DNA of 64,000 nucleotides from contig QEYB01001179.1 in NCBI GenBank assembly GCA_017562135.1, forward strand, positions 283,001 to 347,000, read 5' to 3'. Under the pieces are notes generated by a model, which saw only the letters and a program-made list of their open reading frames with translations, had not been told where the DNA came from and searched no databases. Of the stretch, positions 1-12,600 are shown piece by piece. The stretch is from Dipylidium caninum (taxonomy: Eukaryota; Platyhelminthes; Cestoda; Cyclophyllidea; Dipylidiidae). The position numbers were made by a program, and so were the translations under genes. Every line of letters starts with the position of its first letter. Within the stretch, counting starts at the first letter, position 1.

Positions 1-3000
1 GTGATCACCGAGAGGACCGGAATGCCCGTTGACCAGCAGCGTTCTCGACGTGTTGGAGGGGTAGGCTTTTCGTTGTGTCGGGGAGAGTATGGAGGACCAA
101 GGGGGGAGAGTGTTGGAGTTCCCATCGACGCCTCGAGGAAGACTGACGGGTCGCAATGAAAGAACTCCCGACGTGTACCCAGGTCGAAGGGCTGTAAAGG
201 TAGTCAGCAAAAGCTGACAACATCATTTGCGGCTTAAGCAAGACAACGGCGGCCACAGAATCCGCACAAAATCCGGTTGTTTAGCTTGTAGACACTGTCA
301 CCGAGGGAGAGGATGATGGGGCGCGTCGAACAGGTGTTAGGGCATGCAGAGGATGGGGTTGGGGCTGCGGCCGGAACTGTTACTGAGATAGGGGATGAGG
401 GTGGGGGTGGAAGAGGAAGAGGAGGTTTACGTTTGGCAGATGCAGAACAGCCAGAGCTCCCCAGATCTGTACCATGAGCGGAATCTCTGTTGAAACAGGA
501 CGACGTAAGGTCAGCAGATGTGATCGAGATGTGCTTAGTTAACCAATCTCTTCGTCTCTCCCCCTCGGAGTTGGAAATGGCCAGTACCCCGGCGTACTGC
601 AACTCAATCGTCCCCTCCTTCACCTTCCGTCCAGCGAGTGAGGTGGACTGACAGCACTCGCACACCCTCTTTGCGTCCCCCAAACACTCTCACACACACA
701 AACGCAGAAGGGAGAACGTCGTGTTGAAAATCTTGACGCCGTTGTTAAAAAACACAATCGAGGGAGGCACAATGAATGCGAACACCATCTCCGCTATTTG
801 GGTCATCGTTGCTGGCCCATATGTGCTTGTGTGGAAGGCAGTGGAGGAAGAAGATGTTGAAAATGAAAATTCCGCTCACGAAATTATCCAAGCAATCTTT
901 TACGTCTCCGGCCCTTCTCTCATTTCCACATCGTTGGCCACGATTTCGCTGACTCGCACCGTGGCGACTGAGAGGACAGGGTCACCGGACGGTTAAAGGC
1001 AGACAAGTGTGATTAAAATAACTGTTTAGTTATCTATCGCAAAAAGTGTTTTTTCCACTTTGTCGGTGGATTTATGCCGCTGTTTGAACTCACTCGAGGT
1101 TAATTGAAATCCGTGATATTTAAATTAAGAGTAAACACGAATTGTCATGGAAATCGGTGCAGGTTTGGGGAAGAATCGCACTAGTGTCGAGGCACCAGAT
1201 CATAATTGTGCGGGAAAAGTTGATGACCCTTTAACCACGCCCACATTTGTCGAGTTGCGTTAAAGCCCATTTCAGCTAGTAGACGCGACCCTCAGACCGC
1301 GCGGGACGGTCGTTTTCATTTAGTTGCCTAAGATGAAACCAACGCGAAGGACGAAGCTGAGGGAGTTCAGTGGAAATGCAAAAAGAGCATAATTTTACCA
1401 GCCTTGAATGAAGGGTCCGTGGACTAGACGTCCGAAAATGACGAAATATGACACACATGTAGAAAATCAGGCTCTAATCGACGACTGGAAGGAGGGGGAA
1501 GGGGGAGAGGAAGAGGAAAAGGCTACACCGACTTCAATTTAGAAGATCTGAAGGCGAGATCCGGTGCTCTTCCTCTCCCCCCCTCCATCAGCATTTGTCC
1601 TCTCCACCGCTATGCGGTCGCGTGAATTGAAGGGAAGCTCGTTACATACGAGACCTGGTAGCGTCCATTCCAACTCCTCGTCAGAAATTCGAATGCCAAA
1701 GTGGAGAAGAGAAAGATGCGGTTAATGCAACACTCCAAAGCTCTTCAACTTCCCTGGACTCTGTCACCAGCTGAAAGAGACATGGTATGCTCAACGGGCA
1801 ATAGGAAGTCGCTAATGACATTTATCTCTGGGAAGACTCCTACCACTTCACTGGTGCCGCGATAGGCGACCGGCGTATAAATTACCGCTGATGTGGCACT
1901 TCTCCCGGACCTGAGGCCAACTGCTCAAAACTGTTATGTCCCCCTCCTGTTTCCAGCCCAACGTAGGCCTCATGGAGACGTAGAAGGCCTCGAGCACCAT
2001 TGACCCGATCGTCGAAAATATCGGCAATACACCTGAGAGAGTTTACCGAGGGCACCGAGGACACGACTCAAAGTAGAGAAGACGGGAATTTAACGCCACG
2101 CCGTCCGTTTTTTCTCCCCTCCCCTCTTTGAGTCGGCGCCCAATGGCGCGGCCTGTTCGCTCCAAAAAATGTGACGCCTCCTTCCGCTTGGTGCGCCTAT
2201 TATTATTGAGTATTCAAGGAGGAGTGAGGAGGCGTTTCGTTATCCACACTCAAAAAAGCGTGCAAATTGCCTAATACGCATGCACTAGATTGTTTAAACT
2301 GAGTGGAAAAGCCCCACTTTGTTCGGTTTTATCTGTCGCATTGCCTAGCGTTTTGCGGATCTCCCATTTAGACCAGCGAAATGAATTAGGGACAAATTTC
2401 CCTGTGTATACACAGGAAGCCATTAATCATTGTTTCTCCCACGTATCTTTTTATCCCCAACTCCTAATCCCCAATCTCGGGGTTTGTAAAGAGTTCGCTG
2501 CCCAAATATTCCCAAACGAGTGGAGCGCGGTGATTGAGAGAGAGAGAGACGAAGGCCGAGGTGGGTGCTGATAGGACTCCCCAACTTGCCGTCCACTTTG
2601 TCGGTGAACGGCTACCGATTCTCAAAACTGCTGGCCTCTCCGTGTGGATCTCTAACTTCTGGAACCAGGTTTCTTTTGTGCAAATAAAAAACGATGGGAG
2701 AAAAAGGGAAATGGTACAGATATTACACAAACACACACCTGTTCCTCCCTAGTCCTGACTCTCGCACGCATACACATTCGCAAATTATTCGTGGGCAACT
2801 TGTGCCTGTTGTGTTTGCCGTTTCCCCCCTCGAAACGAGCGGGGGAGGAGGAAGAACAGGAGGCGGGACTGGGTGGATGGGAGAGGTGGGATAGGAAGGG
2901 GGAAGGATGCAACACGCCCAACAAAGGCATGATAACAGTGTCCAAGTGTGAACTATGCACCGAGTCGAGGTGTGCTAATTAGAAGCCTGTGCATTTGTGT

Positions 3001-3390
3001 GCATTATGTTAGTAATGCGCGGTTGGAGGTGCGAATTGGCAACACTGATGATGTGAGATCGCTCGCAATTTTCAGGCATTGTAGGGATGGACGAAAAATA
3101 GTGAGTGTTGAGGCAGCAAACTCACAAATTGGAGAGGTGGAGAAGTCTCGTCTGACAGTAAAGCCTCCTCTCATCTCCTCGCGTCTCAGTGTGGAACGGG
3201 ATGGCGCTAGTAGACGTTCAAAAGTCAGCATCAACTTGGTTTGTTCACTCACCCATTCACCACATATTCTAACCACAAGCACACCCGCCCTCCCTAATCG
3301 TGTAACTTTGGCATGTTAAGGTGGGGCTGACGACGACAACGACAAAGATGACAACGAAGGGGGCAGAGGACCGACAACGGGGAAACTCAC
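1..3390. other. No supported gene (probable continuation of abLIM introns)
   Basis: No conserved coding segment could be supported here. Frames of 90-150 codons are open on both strands but lack splice-site support or recognisable motifs. If the abLIM gene continues leftwards, its last exons, including any villin headpiece, are in this stretch or beyond the edge; I looked for a headpiece-like pattern on the minus strand and did not see one. A GA-rich simple tract lies at about 2535-2550. Confidence 0.4.
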
Positions 3391-3600
3391 CTGTCACAGA
3401 GCGTAGCGAGTCAAAGGTCTTCTCACGTCGGCCTAGAAATGTGGTAGTAGAACTGATGGTCATAAGTGCAGCCCCCTCTCTTCCTCCATCCACATCCCGT
3501 GCCGTGCCCTGCCCCAGAGTCACCTTCTTGAGACCTCTGGTGAGAGCTTTGAGCATGCGAGACGTGGTGCGTTTGGAGGGAAGAGAAGAACTCCTCACGT
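3391..3600 (-). CDS. ABLIM: abLIM downstream exon (basic, Ser/Thr-rich)
   Basis: Exon of 210 nt between acceptor gtgtag and donor gtgagt on the minus strand. It begins with two bases that complete the codon from 4239. It encodes SSSLPSKRTTSRMLKALTRG then LKKVTLGQGTA and, near its end, FLGRREKTFDSLRSVT. It ends one base into a codon, so the gene continues to the left. A possible next exon at about 3254..3297 is too short to call. The C-terminal end was not found. Confidence 0.55.
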
Positions 3601-6600
3601 CTACACCAGCGACCAAAACCCACATGTAAATTGAAGAAAGACATGGGATTTGACCTTGTCAATGGGGCTACCCAGTGAAGAAGATCAGCCTTCTATTTCC
3701 ACCCGCCGAGTAGACTTGAGGACTCGCTAATCACTGCCATCTAGGCGATTTCCGAGCTGTCGCCTAAAGTACGTACAAGCTATGCCAAAATCGTGTTCTT
3801 CTCGAAGACCATATTCCATGAAGGTGGTGATTTACTCCTTTGCTAAATTTAGCATTTAATTTCCGCTTGGAAGGATGAATGTGAAGCAAACTTGTCCAAC
3901 CAAGCTAATCACCAAGTGGTAAAAATAAACTACGAGCAAGTGAACAGAAATTGCATGTGAGTTTAAGGAAAACTTGCGCAAATCTCTCCCCTTCCCCCCC
4001 GCGTGTGAGGTTTGGGAAGGAAAGGAAGGTGCATCATCTCGAGTGGCACTGATACTAGTTTCGAGGCCCATGGGCGTGTGTGTACGGATGTGAAATTAAG
4101 GTTATCGCGATTTTAACTCTTTCCAGCCGAGTTTAAATAGCACGGATTAGTGAGAGGGAAAGAGAGAGGGTGAGTGGATGAAAAAGAGGAGGGCACGGAG
4201 GTTACTCCTCAAACCGCAAAATTTAAACATCCACTTACATGCGAAACGGTGATTGGCAAAACGCGTGCTGTAGGGAGGTTCAAAACTCGCACTGGGTGAC
4301 CTTGACGCCGATATGGGGTCAAGGTCGGGTGAATTATTCCTCTGGCGCTTCTCCTCTTCCTCCACATACTGTGCCACGGCCTAGAGGAGTAAGGCAAATA
4401 GAGTGCAAGGACACTCGACATATGAGTGTATCTTAAGCATCGCCACAGTGCCATCTCTTAGGAAAGACAAATAAGGTATACAGTCTCCAAGGAAGAATAG
4501 GAAATGTTCCCACAAGGACATCTAAGCGGCATTTACTTCGATCCCTTGTGACATTTTGGGGTGGGGAGAGGGGACGAGAAACCTGCCACCCGATAAGTCT
4601 AGAGCGAAGATTCCCACCCACTCAGTATTTTCGGTCCTCAGTTTCCTTAAGCCTTTCTTAACTGCTTTTAGAAGTGTATACAGGGGAGGAAAAATGGAGA
4701 AGACATCCATCACAGCCGTTGCAGCGTGGCCTGGAGACCTTATTTAATAAGGTCACAAAGCTTTAAACACACCACGGGCAAGGGGATGAGGTGAGACGTG
4801 GGGATCGACGTAGGAAATTTCGTTTTATGCGCAACAACCAAAGGAGGCCTTCCTTTAGTGTGATGGGGCGAGAGACCGTGGAAGGAGCCCAGAGAGGGGT
4901 TTGATTTCCCGTAAATCCATATTTCCTTTGGCTGCAAGTAAATTATCGCATTAGCCATGGGGGCTTCGGCACTCGCCAAGTGATGGAATGTAGCGGAAGA
5001 AGACCGAACATTCCTAAGTCGACGCTACTTCATCGAAAGTGTGTACAAATTTACTTTTTCACACTTCTTAAGGCCCATATGTGCTCGACAAAAGAGGATG
5101 TGAAATTTTGCACACAAAAGTGTGCACGAAAGCGTCCCCAACGTGGTCGGAGGAGATAAAAACACATACACACACAGGCGGGCAGGCAGGCAGTCAGGCG
5201 GCCAATTAATTTGCTCAGTGTAAACATCCTTGTATGATATCCGCTGCCAAATTATGCGCACGCGGGTGAATCTCAAACACACACACGCACACACGTACAA
5301 ACATAGATACGTAGAAGCTCACATACCCAACTCTGCATCGTCATAAAACACACGATGCTATAAAGTTTTGCTGTTATGTGATCACAAAGGCGTAAAATCC
5401 CTCCGAGTGATTTGTGTATTACTCTACGAAGTCTCCGATTTGGAATCACATGCCACCTCTCCGTGCCTCCCCGAGGGCTCCCAGCGTAATGGTGAAACGA
5501 GGGAAGAGGTGGAGTCGACAAACGCCTCAAACTAAGTGGGTAAGTGTAGGGGACTTGGTGAAGCGTCAAGAAGGTTGGATAGTATGGCGACGTCGAGAAG
5601 AGGAGAGGGTCGGTGTCAAATGTTCCTGGTCACCTCAGAGACAAGCAAATAAGGCTGCTAAAGGGAGGCAAACGGATCCTCTGCCTAGAACAGGATGAAA
5701 TTACAGGGAATGGGCAGCAGAAAGTGTGGGAACTGTGACAACCATCTGTATGGGGTGGGGTGGGTGGGGAGAGCGGCGGTGGGGGGCGGGGCGGCGCGGA
5801 AAAGGGGGGACGGTGAGAGTAAGTTCCAAAGCAAAAAGTACCGAAAGCCATACAACCCCCTTTGGGGATGGGTGCGTGAATATTTCACTTTTACAACTAC
5901 TTGTGACTATCCGAACTCGGCTGCGAGATCACATTTCTACGGTAATAGCTCTGGGAACTTAGATTCTCCACTCTCAACCACGTCCATCGTGGCTATTTAC
6001 GTCTGTGGGAAATGTCTAGAATGAGCCAGTCCTCGGGTCTATACCAAGTAGATGAACTGTCTAAAAGCATTTACAAGTTAAACAAAGTCCTCTTTCGCCC
6101 CTCTGCTCTTCCGCCACCAGTGCCTAATATTGGCATTCGGTCGCCTCCTCCTCATCTCGATTTTTTGACATCAAAAAATCCCACTTAAACGATATATTTT
6201 ACGAGGTCCAATTGTCTGTGACCTCAGAACAACCGTTCTGTCACTTTCAGACTGCGGCGCGTCTAGATTTGGCGTAAGGAGAGCTTGAAGAGGGCCAAGG
6301 TGGAGTAGACGAGAGTGAAGTCGGAGCGCGGCCATTGTTTCTTGTACAACAATTGTTGCTATGAGATGTGTAAGTGGAGGCACAGGAAAACACTCATTAT
6401 GAACGATAAAGGGAGGCATTTTAGGTGCCTCAACCATCCTCCTTAAACGCGTGACCGGTGAAGTGGATGGTTCGGCATATCGACTGAGTCCTCCCCAAAA
6501 TAATAACAAAGATAAAGGATGTAAAATAAATGGGAAGGTTATTTTTAGCCATCTCCCATCCACTTTATTCTGTGGGTGAGGAGAAACGCCCTCCAACTTA

Positions 6601-9600
6601 CCGCAGACATGCCTGAATTGCCAGTAGTGCGTTTGAGGGTGATGATTTTCTCCTCCACCCCTGTGACGGTGGTGTCCGTCTCGGGGGACAGGGAGTGCAC
6701 AGTAGCCGGCGACAGGGTCTGTGTGTCAGAGCTCGACTCCTCCGATTTAGTCAACTCCTTTGCTGTGGGCAATGTCCCACTCTTCATCGCCTTTTCCCGT
6801 CCTAAAAGACACAGTAGGCTCATTAAGTTCCTCAATCATCGCATTTCTCGTGATCGGATTCCACTCTTCGAGACTTCCCCTTCACGAAATACATGTATCA
6901 GGGGAAGGAGAGTTGAGCAATGAGGAAAACTTGTAACGAGAACTCCAAACGATTCAAAACGACGTTCCAGGGACCACATATAACGGCCAAGGTTGAGGGA
7001 ATCCCATTGGTGGACAAGTGAAAGTTTTTTTAACCTAAGATCGAACTTTTCGCGACCTCCCGAGCCAATGATTGTAGACGCTACACCCGACACTCTCCAT
7101 TTCATTAGAGTGTGCAAGCCTTCCTATCCCACTCTCAGGGTGGGTTCCGCAAAAATAGTCAATGAACGGCTGATTTAGTGTCAAAACCGCCCCACCGACT
7201 TGCACACCAAAGTGCCTGGGGCAAATTTAAAAACCAATTCGACAAAGCGTGGAAAAAAGTACTCAAAAGCAGAACCGGAAATTGTAAGGTATGATCGTTA
7301 AAAAGAGGCCACTTTTTTTGTGCTTACAGCAGGAGAGTGGAAGAGGAAGGGGATGGCGGAGTGAAGTGAAGTGCACTTTATTCCGCTATCTACCGCGGAA
7401 TTGTGTGCTAATTCGGAGGGGTCTGGCATGTGACTGCCTCTTTCAGTTCGGCATGCCGGCCGCTAGTCAACAATTGTATGTTGACCTGTCACCCAGGCAG
7501 TACTGTTTCAAGCCGCAGACAACGGACGATGAATGGAATTTGTGCGCATGTGCATGGATGAACACGTGGCGACCATGACCATCCCCACGGAGAAGTCCAG
7601 TGTCTTCACAAAACAAAATTCCGCTTGGCGGTTTGGTCTCGATTCGCTACCACTTAAAACTGGCCACGACGCCTGCGTTCACATCGGACAAGTTTTTGGC
7701 AATGCGACAGAAATGAAGGGAAGAAATTTGGATTCACGGCGCAGGCAAGTGGTCGGAAAATGACATTACAAAATCCCAAGATCTTCTTTTAAGGCGGAAA
7801 CAGTTCTTTGTGGCCAACAGCACTCCTCAGTGCTGAGGCTACTTCACTGCATTCAAAGTGGGACACGTTGGAGCACTGCATTAGAGAGAAGAAAAAGGAG
7901 TGCGTCTTTTTTCTGCAGATACTTTCAAGACGTTCTTCCGCGTCCTTTGCGATGTCTGCAGTGATGAAAGCAACAAAGTTTGTACGAAATTGGTAATTAC
8001 TATGCCAGAGGAGATCGTACAGGGGGACGTGTCGCAAATGAGATTGTTGTCAAGTATTCTTAGATGAATAAAAACGTTTAATTCAACACTTGATCTAATA
8101 CTCCAATGACAAATCGCATGAACAACTTGCTGTTGATGGTGGCCATACCTTAGCCATTGAGTTTTATTTTATTTGTAGAAAGCTAGTAATAATTTGGGCG
8201 TATAATTGCTGCTTAAACTAAAACGAAATGGTATTTTCTGCAATGAAGGGACACGAAGTAGGTAGAACTAACTGCGAGGAGGGAAAGGAAGGAGAGTGGA
8301 AGGAGTATCTCTTAATAACTATTATTTTGAAGAATTTTATGGGAAATTAAGCTCCACGGGCGTAGGGAACAGTGAGAGTGGGTACTCCGCTGCCGGTTAG
8401 TTTTAATGCGGCGCCGAGGATGTGGCGCGGCGATTGGTCGTCGGGTGGCGCTGGAACGAGCAGGAGCCACACCCGCGTGAGTGGATGGCCTGACTCATGC
8501 GAGGTTGGCAGCGTCGACTGCCGCGGTGATCGCGAATAGCCGGAGTCAAGACGGCGAGGGTGGCAGTGAGGAGGCTGGGGCCGTGGGGTAGGAGGTGGCA
8601 GGAGGGGGGGGGGGGGCGGAAGCGTGGAGAGCGTCACATTCCTCATCAGCTTCGCGTGTCCTCGTGAGGTGGCAGCTCTCGTGCCACTCCCACTTTCCAC
8701 GCCTCACGAGGCCATTTGTCCGCCGCACTGGCACACAGAAGCAAAATACTCGCAACTCCCGAAATCCGATCAGCCCGCTCTCCAGCTTCGCAGTGGATAT
8801 GTGCTTGAAACGAAGATCGCGCAAGTGACATGCCACTTATCATCGGTATGCATGATTTAGGTACACGCGAGCACCTAAATTGTGGTACACGGGTGCAGCC
8901 CCACAACCCGAATAACTTCGTACTAACTGCTCGTTTTGCTATTATCCGTGACGCCCCTGTCGAGTAAACAAGCAATAGAGGTAAACAATCAGTCCCCGAG
9001 GGTAGTGGACATTTCCTTAAGGCACTCGTAACGATGACAACTGGGGGAACAGTCTTTCTGATGAAGGAAAGGTTAAATGGCTTGATTAGCCTCTTTCGTA
9101 CGAGGGGATATTGAATACGACAATAGTGTGACTGAACTCCCAAAGTCTCAGCTCAGGCGACCCTGTTGTTCAGGCTGTGAAGCGGTAATTGTCGGTAGAC
9201 GTAGATATCCCCAAGTTGGAACACGAATCGGCGCCCAAGAGCCTAAGCGATGCCAGTAAAACGCAGTTGGAAACTAATCAGGCCAGCGTTATGCTCATGT
9301 GTGATATTTGGGTTTTCAGGCAATGATCCGCTCCGTCACTCATATGTGACACGAGGGCAGGAGAATTTGTCAAAGGACAATTAGTTGGACCTAAAAATAC
9401 AAATCTATGTTATCGCAGTCAACATGAAAAAGTGGCAAAGGAGGCCTGACAATCGGAAACAATACTGAAATGTGTCACACATACGTGACACAGAAAGTTG
9501 GCATTCTGCGAGACCCGAGAGGTAGTCGTGCAGTAAAATGACGATATTACTGGAGCCTCCTGCCCAAACATGTCACTTCTCGCGCTGCACGACGAGAACG

Positions 9601-12600
9601 AGAGGCCTAACAAGATCCCGCGCTACTGCCTAAAACACACCATTGAGTACCACGGCGAGACTCGCGCCTCTGACTTATGTACTAACCTTTGACAGAGATT
9701 TGACATATGCTGTTCCGTTTGTCATGCTCTGCAAAATATCTAAATCATCTCACGTATTACCGCAAATACCGGTGTGAAGGAGAGCGTGTTTTTGTGAAAT
9801 AGCGTGGGCATCGAGAAGGTGAGAGAAGCGACGCGGAGCGTGTCCATTCGCGCCGAGAAAATGGGCTGTGGATACGCATTCGCCGTAAAAACGGCCTCGA
9901 CTGAGAGGAGCGCAGTAAAATAGCACAGGCACGTACTTTCATGGGGCGATTAGCGGTGTCGACGAGAGAAGGGAAAAAAGGGCGAATTCGTTTTAGGAAC
10001 TGGGGAAAAAGTGCAGAACTGAAGTTGGAGGGCGGGGGGCGGGAGCGGGGAAGTGGTGGGGGTCTCACTTCCATTGAATAAATTAACTCTCATGCCAACA
10101 ACAACAACACAGATGGTCTATGAGTTAAAAGCAGCCTATTATGCGGACGAGGGGAGATGTGAAACCTCGTTTACAGTCGAAAGAGTCAATGTCATCATAT
10201 CACCGCGCCGGGAGGGGTCGGAGTGGAGGCTGTTGGAGGACGGAGGAATGGGATTTTGCAGTTTCCCCTCTCGTCCCGCCCTGTCCTGTCCTGCCCCCCT
10301 CGCTGTGCGACGACTGCGGTTTGGACGACGCTCTCCACACTCACGGTCGCCGTCGCCTTGCTCGAACGGAAAGTCAGGACAATGCACTCATAGGGCGACC
10401 GAATTTCTAATTTCACTTTTTCTTCTCCCATTTAGTCGGAATACACACTGGAAGCGTGCCGGAATATGTTAAAACAATCAGAGAAGGCAGATGCGGAGAA
10501 ATTACTTCTCATTGATTATTCCTATTACTTTACAATGATGCCAAAATACACCATTGTTAATAGAGGAGACACCTGGTCGGAGGAGAAGAGAAGGGGAAAG
10601 CGAGGTAAACTCACCATAACGGTCAGAAGACTGCGATTCCAGTCAGTGCCAGCAAATGTGCCTGTGATCGGTCTGGAGGGAGCTGAAAGTTCCACCTGTA
10701 CCGGACTCCACGCGCCCTCACTTCTGCGTTCTGTATTAACCACACTTTTCTGTGCTCACTAAACCGACGACGGAGAACTGGCTGATTCCCTCCCTCTCCT
10801 CACACGCTCCCCACCGCCCACGCCTCGCTGCGGTTCACAGAGGTCGGCAGAGCGGGATTGGAGCGCTGAGGTGGGGAGTAGATGCGCTCCATGGGGCTAT
10901 GTAATATTCATGACTGCCGCTCATCGTGCACGGGGTGGTTTTCCCTACCAAAGACCACGAGGAGGCGGGGAAAAGAGAGGGAAATGTGGACGGAGGACGC
11001 CGGTGTGGAGGAGCGCACCCCACTTATTACCTTCTCTCCAGAGTTAATAACACGGTTCCGTAACACAGGACGGTGGGAAAAAGCCTCAAGGCTAACGCAT
11101 TTTACCTTCAGGCTGCCATTCTTGGGAGGAGGAGGACGAGGAGGAGAAGGAGGAGTGACGACGACTCACCCTCCTCCCTTTCTCGTCGGGCCAAGTAGCA
11201 TGCTTGTTTCAATCGCTTACCCGCATTTGTTGACAAGCACCTTAATTCCGAAATTTCGTGTACTGTGAACAGACTTGACTATCGCAAAATGACACCATCA
11301 ACCTCGAGGGGAAGATAAGTGGAGGGAGAGGGGGAGGCACGAGGAAGAGCGATTCGGGTAGCCAATGGAAGAGCTGCAATTTCCCCAAAATAATACCTCA
11401 TTCTGGGATGAGAGGCACAAAGAGCTTAAACGAGAGGCCGTGGACCATTACCATAACGACCTCCTGGCGTATGGACTAGACGACAAGCGACTAGCAGCAC
11501 AAAGTTAATCACCGTAAACGTTCCCGCCGAGTGCAGTTGACAAGGTCAACATTGACATGACAGAGAGGTGACCTCTACTACTGACGCGGCGAGATGTGGC
11601 GAGAGGAGCCCTGTGCCACGTGCCCCCGCCCGCTGTTTCACTGTGATACACAGGGTCTCGATTAGACTGTAGAGGGGCTTTTTCACCGATCAACTGCGAT
11701 CAAGGCTGACCTCACGCAACCCGACTCTTGTCACGAAAAACATACACGTCCTCCAGGGGGCAAGGGTGTGAGAGGAAGACTTCGACCTGGTCCCGAAGGA
11801 TCTTGTACACACGGTGGACGAAGGTTAAGCCTATCTTGCTGCTGCAATTGTTTTTGTCAATCATTGTCTAACGCCTTTGTAGTTTACTTCCTTGAAGTGT
11901 ATTTCAGAGGTAAGATTTTCGCTCCGTTTATCCATTTTTCGTACTCACCACTTTTAACCTTGTCACCTTCTCGCCAAGCAAGTGAGAGTGTGTAAATAAA
12001 CAACCGGTCCACCGTCCTCCAGCATAAAAGTAAGAGACACAAGCAGACACACCGTGGGAGAGAGAGAGAGAGGCAAAAATAATTTCAACTGCCCATTTGT
12101 TTTCTTTCAAATTTACCAGGCCTGATATTTGCCGTGCATTCGTGGGACACGCAGTTCAGTTGGGAGGGTGGAAAGGGGTGAGGAGATGAGGAGTGCGGCG
12201 CTGGAGGGGGAATGGCGAACGGAGCAACGAGGAGGCAAACACCGCTGTCACGAATCATGAAATATTAAGCTGAGGAGGAGGGTGAGATCTTTCACTTCCA
12301 CTCATTAGTGCGTAAATTGACTCAATGCGATTGACGCCGATGCAAGCATGAAAGTGCTGTCACGCCGAGTTGTAACACCACGTTCCGCCTTCCCGCCCAA
12401 TTCGAGAATCAGACCACCGAAAGTAAAGGGGAGTGAAGATAATGACTGAGAGGAGGATGGAAATGACAATATTTCTGTTCACCTGATCACCATAGCAAAC
12501 AATCGGCTAGTGGCGTCACATATGCGTGACATCTAAAAGTAGTCAGGCCAATAGTTCTTTAAGTCCCGATTCATCACGCGTCCGGGAAACAGGGGGAAGA

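Noticed and set aside
234..683. 149-codon minus-strand frame with two CxxC-like pairs (CECC, CGFC)
   Set aside because: The Cys spacing does not form a LIM or other known zinc domain and no splice sites flank it.
11948..11968. Possible 21-nt microexon (KVTRLKV) in abLIM
   Set aside because: Good donor but the acceptor is weak and phase cannot be tested against firm neighbours.
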